This document shows positions 52,704-62,897 of a stretch of DNA of 64,000 nt, piece by piece (position 1 is the first letter of the stretch; the number at the start of each line of letters is the position of its first letter). A model generated the notes under the pieces. The model was not told the origin of the DNA. It worked only from the letters and a program-made list of their open reading frames with translations, and searched no databases. This DNA comes from Metridium senile (Eukaryota > Cnidaria > Anthozoa > Actiniaria > Metridiidae): NCBI GenBank assembly GCA_949775045.1, contig OX459102.1, positions 17,860,160 through 17,924,159 of the forward strand, given 5' to 3'. Both the position numbers and the translations under genes were made by a program.

Positions 52704-52741
52704 TTTTTATTCTGGAGGGAAAAGAAGGACTACTCGTAGTC

Positions 52742-54689
52742 TAACATATATATCACAAATTGCTTAATATGACAATCTCATCGAAAATTAAGAAACAAAG
52801 TATCAGAACTACCTGTTGTATTAGAATCAGTATTTAAATAATTTTTGCTCATTTATCAGATAGAACGAAAAAACGAGACATTTATGTACGCTAAATGTGT
52901 ATTCCCCAGCCCGAAGCTGATTAGCATATTGTTTAACTCATTAGCATACTATATTAGCATACTTATGTGAAATCGCTCTAATGAATAGAATCAGCTGAAA
53001 GCGATTTCGTATCATCCAAGTTATAGATCATGCAAGAAACCGATCACGTGACCAACATTTATTTGGAAAATTAAACCTGGACTAAAGGACTCGGAATGGT
53101 GCATAGGAAAGGGATATAAAGTTAAAGTAGACACAAAACTGGATGAAAAATATATATTAAGCCATCGTAAAGTAAAATATAATTGTTATCGATTATTAAT
53201 GAAAACATATTTATTCAAATTAGCATTTTACTAGATCGATTAAATATTCATATTTGTATTTATTTTATACTAATTTAGTACATTTTAAATAGTGATTTTA
53301 TAGATTTAGCCATTTTATTAATATCATATTATTATAATTATAACTATATTTAGTAATAATGTTTTATTTTATATGATTTACTGATCACTGTACTGCCGGC
53401 TCATTAGATTAGTCCACATGTATTTTGCTAAAATGGTGCCAGAGGTTTGAGGATTTTTTACAATTTAACGTATAGTTTCGAGGACTATTTTGTATGTATT
53501 TTTTTGTTTGGTAGAGTATCGTTACATCACCTCCCTACTCGCATTTTTTCCTATATAAAAGAAAATAAGCCTCTCTGGAACCATGGTTGCATTTTGCGCA
53601 TCATATTATTAAATTGTTATTATTACTACGAGCACTATATGGTTAAAGCAAGAGTACATAAATTAATGCTCTCTTGATTAAAGGAATACAGATTTAAATG
53701 GCGCGTGTATCTATAAACTGGGAGGTAAACTCGACATAACTCAAGTTTCCGAAATCCAAATTCAAAACAGTTTTCAGTTTTAGAGTTCTTAGGAGAAGGC
53801 GAATGATGTTTTATGGAAAATAGCAATTTCACCAATACCAATTTTAGGCCGTTTGTGCCCGCCGTGAAAAGAGAAGTCGTATTAAAACAACCAACATTGG
53901 CAGTACAATAATATAGAGCAGATTTCGCCTGACTATGGAAATCTCACAGCGGGAACGCGACCAAGTCACAGGAAAGAATATCAACATTTTTTAAAAACAT
54001 TACGGCCGCGGCAAGGCACTTTTCACAGCCGCACGAAATCTGCTGGTCGAGCGCGCTGATAATTCAGTAACAGTAACAGTACAAAATATCTGTAAAACAA
54101 CAAATCAAATGAATATAGATAATACTGGCAAGCCAACCGACATCTTGTGAGATCACGTCATTAATTCTCAGAGTCAGAGCTATCTTGATGCTTTGCTAGC
54201 CTGCGTTGACATGTAAAAGAGTGTAAAGCAGTTGTAATGATTTAGCCGAAACGTCTAATTAAAAATCGTCAAGACAACCTAATTCGTTTGTATATACACC
54301 TATTTCAATTAACGTTGTCAATCTAGAATGGTTGATCTGAGACCGATAGGAATTGTGGGAGCTCGTTAAACTGCAAATGCACTATTATAGTATTGCTTGA
54401 ATATTAATGTTTACTTCTGAAATACTGTTATCTGTAATTCAGGACCATTCAAGTGTGATTAAAACAATGCATTTGGAATTTAATGAACTCCCACAAATTT
54501 CAATTTATCAAAATCGCTCTAATTGAGCTAAAACTCGGTCACAGACTAGAAAACAATTAAACACAACTATCTACGTAAAAAAAAGTTTTTATTATTGTAT
54601 ATTTGAGGCACAGCGAAAGGATATCTTTCGACTCCATACATTTACTGTACAAGATCACAAGTGATGAGCTTGGGCTCCCTGTGTGTAAA
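52742..54689. other. Intergenic region, no gene seen
   Basis: AT-rich. GATTTAGCCGAAACGTCTAA at about 54240 repeats part of the 36555 foldback element. AGCTTGGGCTCCCTGTG at 54668-54684 is a stray end of the 31993-type MITE, exactly where the segmental duplication begins. Confidence 0.45.
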
Positions 54690-55416
54690 CTACCAGACGT
54701 TGTCAACACAATGACGTCATCAATACAGAAAAACAATAAGAGCGTCGCACAATAAAAACTTTGACAAGAAATATGGAGAGTAGAATTAGTAGTAAATAGC
54801 TTTTATTTATTAACCCTAAGGTTAATAATAATATATATATTTTAAGGTTCGATTTGTGTTCAACGGATATATGAAAGCTTTTTTTTAAAATTTTACAATA
54901 CTGAATGACACTGATATAGTGGGATATTGTTATATAAGGTGGTATATGTAAAAGATAGGTAAGTATATAAAGCTTTATAAATCTTTCAATTTTAACCGCA
55001 GTTAGCGAATGTCGACTACGCTATTCATGTCGATGTCAATCTTGCGCAAAATATGTAATATCATCTTGTATGAATGTTCATATAGTTGAAATAGATATAG
55101 TTATAAATTACAAGTAAAGAGAAACAAGAATAAGAACAATTAAGAACAAGAACAAGAACAAGAACAAGAACAAGAGCAAAAAGAAGAAGAAACAAAAGTA
55201 AAGTAAAAATAATTTCAAATAATTCGCTTCTATTACATACAATCATGTGCTATGACGTCGACAGTACAGTATTGTGTGACATAAATGATGGCCTTACAAC
55301 CCTGATAAACAAACTAACTAATTGCAGCTGTCAATCATACTTTTTTCAGCCAATCATAGACTACAATGACAGACCAATCAAGGTTCTCCTTTCAACAGGT
55401 TTAACAAGAGCAAGAA

Positions 55417-57853
55417 ATGTCAAGCAATCACGTGATCCTTATATTACTATTTATTGGTTTATCAACTGCAGTTGCAGGTAAAGCATGATGACATCATCTA
55501 ATATGCATGGCTGCCAATTTAGATGTAAAATCACGTGACCTATGTCCGTGATGACATCATTCAATATGGCTGCCAGTTTATGTGTAAAGTCACGTGACCT
55601 ATGCCCGTGATGACATCATTCAATATGGCTGCCAATTTATATATGTAAAGTCACGTGACCTATGCCCGTGATGACATCATTCAATATGGCTGCCAATTTA
55701 GATGTAAAATCACGTGATCTATGTCAGCTATACCAGTGATGACATCATGCATTATGGCTGCCAATGAAAACGTGTAGTCATGAGCTACACGATATTCTTT
55801 TTTCTAAGTTCGTAGGGGCTTTAAATTTTACTTACACTCAGTGTCATCATATATTTCCCCCGGGGGGGGGGGGGGGGGGTACTTGACCCAGTTTCTGACG
55901 AGGACGTTCCGCTGGTACCTCTAAACCCTGACCCTATTTAAGACAGCAGAATCCTAAAAATATGTACCCTATGTCAAGACAAATTGGTAAAAAGCACAGG
56001 TAGCCCAAGCTCACTATTTGTGTTGATTTACTATAGGATATATGGGGATTTTTCAACGTACAATTTTTTGCCTTAATTCTTAATAAAATAAAATGAAACT
56101 CTTACCGTGTCTTTTTGTTGCTCTCATCAACCGCCTGACTGACTTTCAGCGATTTTCGTTGGAATTTAGCTGCCTTTCCCTAACGTGTAGTAAGAGAGAG
56201 AAAGGTAGGAGGCGAAAACGGCCTTCGAACTGCTGAACTAATCGCCAAATAATTCCTCGAAAAACGCTTCTAGTCCAAATCTTTCTACGCGGCAGTTCGA
56301 AGGGATAAATATGACACGCAAAAATCCCAATGGATTAGAATCAACGGCTTTTTTGAAGCAGCCAGCCTCCACGAAGTTCGAATAAAACCGCTCGAAAAAC
56401 ACACAAAATATTCGTGTCTGGGAGAGTTGGGACAGTTGAAGCCGTTAAAAAACAGAGAGAGACTGGACCGGGCAAAAACAACAACTATCCGTGGGGTGCA
56501 AGGGTCGAAAATTGTACGACAAAACTAGGAACCGCCCCCGCTCCCAGGGGCGAATTACTTGTGATTAAACTCCACACTGAAAGAGAGAAACGGTCGTTTT
56601 TTCCCCCTAACATTAATTTTGAATGTCAACGTGTTCAGCGCGGTCAGTGATAGACCGACGAAGTACAATTGCTGTCAAGTAATTCGCCCCTGGGAGCGGG
56701 GGCGGTTCCTAGTTTTGAACTTACTTTATCGGTGATTATTTTCTTGAGGTTTTCTTTCTTCAATGACATTGATCATATTTTGACGAATAGATGTAAGCTT
56801 ATGTACTTGAATTTTGATGGATTAAACATTGTTCATAGTTCAACTGCCAAGCTTGAAAATCCTTCAATAAACTGTGCCGAGGGAAGCAATTTGAAGACAG
56901 TTTTCATAACAAACAAGGTCGCTTCTTTATCAATTTGTTTTGAATTGCTGTAGTCTTTTAATATTCTTCTACGAAGGTATCTACAAATACGTTTTCTTGA
57001 TCTTTTGGAATCAGTATTTTGCTTTTCTTTAGTATAATTTCTTCGTTTTTGTGTCCTTCAAGTTTATGTTCTTCTTCGGTCACAACAACTCTCTTTATGT
57101 TCTTCGAAGTTCATCGATCTTTCTCCGTTGTTATTTTGAATTAATGAAAGCTCTGCTAATAGCAAGTAGTATTTTGTTGTTGTTTGTTTGCCTTTTTTAA
57201 GATAAAAGAAAACTTTACTTTGTTGGTCTAGTGCTATTTGGCGCGCGCGTCACTTTTGTTCCCACCGAAATGTAACAGCCAATCAGCATCGCGATGGGCG
57301 CGGACGTCGGACGTACGCTTGGGATACCTGTGTAAAAACCATCGAAAATAGACTCGATGCATTACCATTTTTTCTTAAGTATGGTGCTCCGCTCGCGCGG
57401 GCCTTCGGCCCGCGCGGGAGCTCCGCTATTACTTGCAAACCAAGAAACACGTGTTATGAAGTTGAAATGGTTCGTTTGAAAATTACTCTTGATATATTTG
57501 ATATATATAATTAATTGTACTTTTACCGAAATATAAAGCTTATATATCCATGCATGTCCATATCAGACGATTTTCCACTCACGGGATCGAAGATGTCGAA
57601 ATACGATCGAAGTTCTTCAAATCTATTTTTTGACACGAAGACGACGATGAACTTGAAAACTAACACTCCATGTACATACTTTGATCAATAAAAAGCTAAA
57701 TTACGACGACTTTAAGTGTTGATTGAGAGATTCAACTGCTTTTTAAACTATTTTGAAACGTGTTTTAGCCGTAAGTCGGCCATCTTGGTTTCGGTGTTGT
57801 GAAGCACAACTTCTTGGTTTGGGTTACCTGTGGTTTCCAAAACGCGACACGAC

Positions 57854-57912
<59 letters not shown>

Positions 57913-59642
57913 TGGCAAAAAGGTAAAACTAAAGTCGGGCCCCCTGCGGGAAGCCCGACTAATTAGGCTAAATTGTATACCCTATTCAAGACGCCAAGGC
58001 AAAAAAACATACCCTATTTGGCGGAACGTCCCCGTGTAGTAAATATAAGGGAGTACCCCCCCCCCCCCCCCCGGGATATTTCCTTAGTTGCAACTTTATT
58101 GATATCTATTAAGTAATTATGGCCGAATAAAGATCGGTTAGCAGTATTCTTGTTAAAATTCTGTGCCTTTATGGTTGATTTTTTTAGTCATGTGACCTAT
58201 GTCAGGCATGCCAGTGTAGATGTATAGTCACGTGACCCATGCAAGTGATGCCAGTGTATAGTCACGTGTGTTGTATCTATTTAGGGGCGCCTATTATACA
58301 AGCTGGTGTCAATCCGAAAACAGCTCGACCAGCGGACAAAGTACAAATGGAATGTCACTCCACAGGGTACCCAACTCCCAACATATCATGGTACAGGAAT
58401 AACATAGAAATATCCGGACAAATTAGACAAATTATGGTATGTTTCAATTGTCATTTATGGTTTGTATTCTGTTTGTTCTAGTCTGGTCTTCTCGCCCGAC
58501 TAGCCGGCACATCTTCATTATCTAACCATGTCCGCACTGTACGAGGGGGTCGTAAGGGGGTGTTGAAGACCGTGAAACCGCACAAAAAAAATCGAGAAAA
58601 CCCGCACAATCGCACCAAAATTTGCTAAAAACAGCAACCGCAAGATCTATTTTATGAATGAAAAAACCGCGAAACGCACGCATCACCGCAAACCCTTACA
58701 CGCCCCTCCCGTACGATACATGGCTACAAACATCGTCGTTGACCATGACAGAAATGAGGATGATAAGATCATAGGATAAACAATAAACCTCAGCAGGTCG
58801 ACCAATCAGGAAAGAGCTGAATTTTGACTTCCAAAACAAGCTCCAACAGACTACGTTCCCAGGGGTATTTTTTCTGGGAGCGAGAAACAAGCGACAGAAG
58901 ATTACCCCTGGGTTCCCGAGGATGATGATTATGATGATATATAGACGATGCTAATGGTAACTCCGTTGTTGTTTATCCATGCACGCAGTCTGCCTTCAAC
59001 TTCAGTGCGTCAAGGTACAGTTTTACAGCTGACCTTAACTCTGGTGGACCTTATGAATGTCGTTCTAGCAATGGTGTACCAGACAATAATGGTGATGTCA
59101 TTATGAAGAAAACTGTTCATCTCACTATCCAAGGTAACTTTGTAATACAGGGGCCAGTTGTGAGAAGCCTCGATAAAGTTATCCACTGGATAAGAGTTAT
59201 CCAATGTATAGAATTTAAATAGGTTTTATCCGTTGGATAGGGATTTTTCCGGTGGATAGCGCTATTCAGGCTTCGTACAACCGGCATCAGAAGCTAAAGA
59301 CTCAAACCAGATATTAGGAGAAAACTGTGTACGAGATTTCTTTGACATCCTAGGTGCTTCAAGTCATCCATCAACCACATCATTGCCAGCAATTACGTCA
59401 TTGCCATCAACCACATCATTGCCATCAACCACAGCTGGTAAGTAACCATCACAGACAAAACAAATTGTATATTTAAAGGCAAATCGTGTGTAGTACGTTA
59501 TATTTATTTGAAACTTCTTTATTCAACAGCGTATAATCATATACCATCAGCCCCTACTAGCAGTCCTAAGAATAAACAAGCACCCGATGTGTCTTCAAAT
59601 GGTTCAATTCTATTGTTCTATTTTACTGGACAACACTATTAG
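55417..59642 (+). CDS. Ig-domain protein 3: signal peptide and Ig-like domain, membrane tail lost by frameshift
   Basis: Five exons with the same structure as Ig gene 2: 55417-55477, 58285-58436, 58989-59133, 59354-59437, and from 59530 to a stop at 59640-59642. Signal peptide MSSNHVILILLFIGLSTAVA; Ig-like domain with MECHSTGYPTPNISWYRNN and GGPYECRSSNGVPDNN; SLPSTT stalk. In exon 5 about ten extra bases (around 59614-59623) shift the frame after SSNGSI, so the protein ends LLFYFTGQHY instead of a hydrophobic anchor. It would be secreted, or the gene is decaying. The Ig domain itself shows no lesion. Intron 1 is 2.8 kb because it contains the 2.2 kb poly-G-ended element. Confidence 0.75.
55495..55760. 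repeat. About 59-bp tandem repeat in intron 1 of Ig gene 3
   Basis: About four units of GATGACATCATTCAATATGG, CTGCCAATTTAGATGTAAA and GTCACGTGACCTATGCCCGT. It corresponds to the 40-bp array in Ig gene 2, with the CACGTG motif kept and the unit length changed. Confidence 0.85.
55995..57332. mobile_element. Nested element with CACAGGTAGCCCAAGC ends
   Basis: CACAGGTAGCCCAAGCTCAC at 55995 is mirrored by GTACGCTTGGGATACCTGTG ending at 57332. The ends match those of the 31993-32287 MITE. The interior includes a 40-bp arm palindrome (56523-56716). The frames within are not supported as genes. Confidence 0.65.
56523..56716. repeat. Palindrome with 40-bp arms
   Basis: AACTAGGAACCGCCCCCGCT and CCCAGGGGCGAATTACTTG are perfectly mirrored by CAAGTAATTCGCCCCTGGGA and GCGGGGGCGGTTCCTAGTT. 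Confidence 0.85.
57853..57912. repeat. (GATA)n microsatellite
   Basis: About 15 copies of GATA inside the poly-G-ended element. Confidence 0.95.
58560..58700. repeat. Dispersed CCGCAAACC repeat in intron 2 of Ig gene 3
   Basis: GTGAAACCGCACAAAAAAAA and CATCACCGCAAACCCTTACA, the counterpart of 42690-42840. Confidence 0.6.
59148..59290. repeat. MITE in intron 3 of Ig gene 3
   Basis: CAGGGGCCAGTTGTGAGAAG at the left and GGCTTCGTACAACCGGC at the right form inverted ends; GATAAAGTTATCCACTGGAT and ATCCGGTGGATAGCGC-like strings lie within. Confidence 0.7.
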
Positions 59643-60121
59643 TACTAACAATACCAGTTATCCTGATCATATCTGATCATATCTGAGAATACTCTAGAAA
59701 TAGCAAATGAAATTGTCTTTTTGACTATTAATTTGTAGAAATATAAAACCCACTTACTCAAGTAAAGTCAATCAGTACGCTAAAAGTGAATAGAAACTTA
59801 CTGACGAACGACTAACGAAAAGTGCACACATCCTTTTATGTTGTGTACAACTCTCCTTTGCTGCTCAAATGGTTTTCTTAGAACCAAATCTACGTTTTAA
59901 TATAATGTGTTGTATTAACCCTCTTGATTTTTCCTTTATACAGAATATAATCTTTACTATTTACAAATTATACTGTATCTTACAGTGATTAACATAATCC
60001 TGTTCAGCTTTAAGCTGCTTTAATTCATGAAATAATAATATCAACATTCCACGTAATAGATTGAAATGATATCTAACCATAATAAAGACATGATAACATG
60101 CCACTATAACAAAATGTTTAG
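59643..60121. other. 3' flank between convergent Ig 3 and ApoL B genes
   Basis: It is colinear with 43822-44233. The former coding tail of Ig 3 survives as ACTGGACAACACTATTAGTA in a lost frame. Nothing else is seen. Confidence 0.5.
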
Positions 60122-60800
60122 CCGGTCAAGTGTTCCTTAATCTAAGCTAAATTGTCAATCAGTTTTTTTGCTGGTCAAGTGTTCCATATTCAAAGCTAAG
60201 TTGTCCATCAGGTTCTTGCTGGTCAAGTGTTCCTCAATCTAAGCTAAGGTGTCTATCAGTTTCTTGCTGGTCAAGTGTTCCTCAATATAAGCTAAGTTGT
60301 CAATCATTTTTTTGCTGATCAAGTGGTCCATATTCACAGCCAAGTTGTCCATCATTTTTTTGCTGGTCAAGTGGTCCATATTCCCAGCTAAGTTGTCCAT
60401 CAGGTTTTTGCTGGTCAAGTGTTCCTCAATCTAAGCTAAGTTGTCGATCATTTTTTTGCTGATCAAGTGGTCCATTTTCACAGCTAAGTTGTCCATCAGG
60501 TTCTTGCTGGTCAAGTGGTCCATATTCAAAGCTAAGTTGTCCATCAGGTTCTTGCTGGTCAAGCGGTCCATATTCAAAGCTAAGTTGTCTATCCGTTTTC
60601 TGCTGGTCAAGTGGTCCATGTTCACAGCCGAGTTGTCCATCCGATTTCTGCTGGTCAAGTGTTCCATATCCACAGTTAAGTTGTCCATCAGTTTCTTGCT
60701 GGTCAAGTGGTCCATATTCAAAGCTAAGTTGTCCATCCTTTTTCTGCTGGTCAAGTGTTCCATGTTGACAGCTAAGTTGTCCATCAGGTTCTTGCTTGTC
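60122..60800. repeat. 48-bp minisatellite at the 3' end of ApoL gene B
   Basis: About 14 units of the same repeat as 44234-45480. Units from 60429 rightwards are coding on the - strand; those to the left follow the stop codon and carry the stop-bearing variant (TCAATCTAAGC). Confidence 0.9.
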
Positions 60801-62897
60801 ATGCTCTAGAAGTATTTGATCAAGATCATGAATCATATCATAGTTATCACAATGTTCTCTCAATGGTTTCAGATGTTCTCTTGCTGATTCTGCTACCTTA
60901 GCTTCGACATAGGTGTTTACAAGGGAAGGTATCTCCCCTTCTTGTGGACAAACCATTTTATCTTGTATTGCACGTATCTTGTCTGCTATTTCTGATGGTG
61001 AATGATTTTTTATTTCACGTACTGATTTGACAAGGAAGTATGCATCAATAGGTAAAGTGATCACACTGGCAACAAACCCTGCAACATGCGTAGCTCTACT
61101 TGCAACTGATAAGGTATCAAAGACAGCGGTACCGATACGTGCACCAGCAGTAGATGCAGTAACACCAGTAGTTGTTACAGACAGTACAGCCCCTACAGCC
61201 CTGGCACTGCTCTTGAATGGATCAAGTTGGTCTGTTTCCAATATGTTGACACCAGTCACTTTTTGAAAATGTTCCATAACATTAGTGATACCATCTGCAG
61301 CCAAGTTTTTGTCTTCCCTCAGACCTTCATCAAAGATCCTGGAATGAAACAATGGTACATTTAATACCAGATTACATCAGCTATACATTCAATCCATCAG
61401 AAACAGCAGCATTATATCAACATCATTATTACAGTGAGGATACTCGAACCGATTATTTTCTAAGCCTTCTACTACTTCAAATACTCTGAAGGTTCATAGT
61501 ACATCTTATTTCTAATCTATTTGCTCTTGGGATGTGAGTAAAAAAAAGGAATAAAAAACTCAAAGTGTTCACGGTTTGAGTGCCCTTGCTGTAAAGTGTG
61601 GGTGGCATGAGTGGCCTAGCAGTGAGAGCGTTGGCCTTTCACCACCGTAACCTGGGTTCCATTCCCGGTTATGGCGACAAGTGAATAGAGTTTATTTGAT
61701 GTGTTGTTCTCTCTCATGCCACAAAGGTTTTTCTCCGGGTTATCCAGTTTTCCTCCCTCCATAAAAATCAACACGTGAACAGAGTTGTGTGTTGTAAATA
61801 TGGAATGTAGTGGTAGTGAGTGTGAGTGAACCTCACGGAAGAGACCTGACGGGGAGTGACGGTTGTATAATATTTAAAAAAAGAATCATCATAATTTTAT
61901 ACTGCATAACGATGGTAGAACCACTGGACAGCTACTAATGGCAGTCATAAGCCGCCGTTATATTAGCCGTCTGGATGTGAATTTGTACTTCTATTTAGCT
62001 GTGTATTATTTTCTATTATTAGGTTAATGTTGTGATTTTTTGATATTTTTTGTAGTATTTTAGAGAACGCTTGCGTGAGATTGGCTTTGTTAATGAACTA
62101 ATTATGATCATTCTATTATATTTATCTATATATTTTTACCTCTGTACATTTTTGGATATTACACAATCAAGCTGCTCCATACTCTTTCTAAGATGTTCAC
62201 TTTCTACTTTGTCTTCAGCAATTGTATCTTCAACTTTCTTGATGTTAATACGGGATAAGAATATCTCAGACATCTTAGCACCAAAAGTGGTGAGCCCTCC
62301 TGCTGCAGCAACACAACCACCAGCAATCATGACAGGAATAGTGGCACCAAATGTAAAGAATGAACTGATGAACCCACCAACAACAAGACCAGTACCAACA
62401 ACAGATGTAGATGAACCAGCTGCCGTGGCAATATTAACATCACGATGAATATTATCAAGTTTTGTTGTCATCTCATCCAAGTTCATTTCTTCTAGTTCTT
62501 GTATTGTGTCTCTGCGAACAGGAATCCAGCGAAGAAAATCTTTTTATTATATAACATATAATGGTATACCGAGTGATATCAACTAGATAAAAAGCCTATC
62601 CTAGTCATGAAGATATCATTGATATCACACATGTGTGATATCACTCTCAACCAATCAACTTTCAAAAAAAAAATTTTTTTTCTTCAATCTGTTATATAAT
62701 AAACAGAACATTACATGTGCGCTTGGAGATATGAATTTTATCTTCTCGTGTTGAAAAGATATCCCACTCATTCGCTGCGCTCACTCGTGGGATATCTTAT
62801 CAACACTCGAAGATAAAATTCATATCTCCGCGCGCCCATGTAATATCCTCTATACACACTTTGTCTTTGATGTTTTGGAAGTCATACTTGATTATGG
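60426..62897 (-). CDS. Apolipoprotein-L-like gene, copy B (ApoL exons; kinase exons expected beyond the window)
   Basis: Two exons match exons 3 and 4 of copy A: 62897-62140, interrupted by an insertion at 62543-62853, and 61338-60426. Coding from MNLDEMTTKLDNIHRDVNIA continues without the copy-A deletion: hydrophobic GGFISSFFTFGATIPVMIAG, then GGLTTFGAKMSEIFL, IKKVEDTIAEDK and SMEQLDCVISKNVQR at the exon end. Exon 4: IFDEGLREDKNLAADG, SSARAVGAVLSVTTTGVTA, FDTLSVASRATHVAGFV and ITLPIDAYFLVKSVREI, then amphipathic segments and about eight 16-residue repeats (GPLDQQEPDGQLSFEY type) ending SLD. Two long hydrophobic hairpins flanked by helices are the ApoL hallmark. The insertion brings a TAA just before DFLRW, so joining to a kinase upstream is blocked unless splicing bypasses it. 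Confidence 0.75.
61601..61880 (+). mobile_element. tRNA-derived SINE, family 2
   Basis: GAGTGGCCTAGCAGTGAGAG as A box; GGGTTCCATTCCCGGTTA as a mutated B box; then GTTTATTTGATGTGTTGTTC and GGTTTTTCTCCGGGTTATCC. Same family as 35762-36050. It lies in the intron between the ApoL exons of copy B and is absent from copy A. Confidence 0.85.
62543..62853. mobile_element. Palindromic insertion inside the first ApoL exon of copy B
   Basis: Copy A reads AAAATCTTCACACACTTTG here; copy B has about 310 extra bases between AAAATCTT and ACACACTTTG. The insert has inverted arms: TTGGAGATATGAATTTTATC and GATAAAATTCATATCTCC, ATGTGCGC and GCGCCCAT, and GATATCCCAC with GTGGGATATC. No clear target duplication was found. 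Confidence 0.75.

Larger units (their letters stand above)
50322..52741. mobile_element. 2.4 kb element with 33-bp inverted repeats and TA flanks
   Basis: GACTACGAGTAGTCCTTCTT plus TTCCCTCCAGAAT at 50322-50354 is perfectly mirrored at 52709-52741. Both sides are flanked by TA. It contains an unidentified ORF (50453-50851, - strand), a nested foldback element (50979-52375) and a subterminal palindrome (52604-52703). It starts 121 bp upstream of the kinase-ApoL start codon. Confidence 0.8.
55859..58075. mobile_element. Large poly-G-ended element with 8-bp target duplication
   Basis: It starts CCCGGGGGGGG with a run of about 17 G, then GTACTTGACC, and ends GGGAGTACCCCC with a C run and CCGGG. 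The flank ATATTTCC is duplicated (55851-55858 and 58076-58083). CGAGGACGTTCCG and CGGAACGTCCCCG are subterminal inverted repeats. The 2217-bp interior carries a nested TIR element (55995-57332), palindromes and a GATA repeat, but no transposase. It lies in intron 1 of Ig gene 3 and is absent from Ig gene 2. Confidence 0.8.

Noticed and set aside
56414..56953. Two frames inside the poly-G-ended element
   Set aside because: Both overlap the 40-bp palindrome at 56523-56716, which explains the open stretch; no motif or splice signal supports a gene.
60431..60809. Alternative frames over 120 codons on both strands in the 48-bp array of ApoL B
   Set aside because: They are shadows of a repeat whose unit is a multiple of three. 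The chosen - strand frame continues the ApoL domain.
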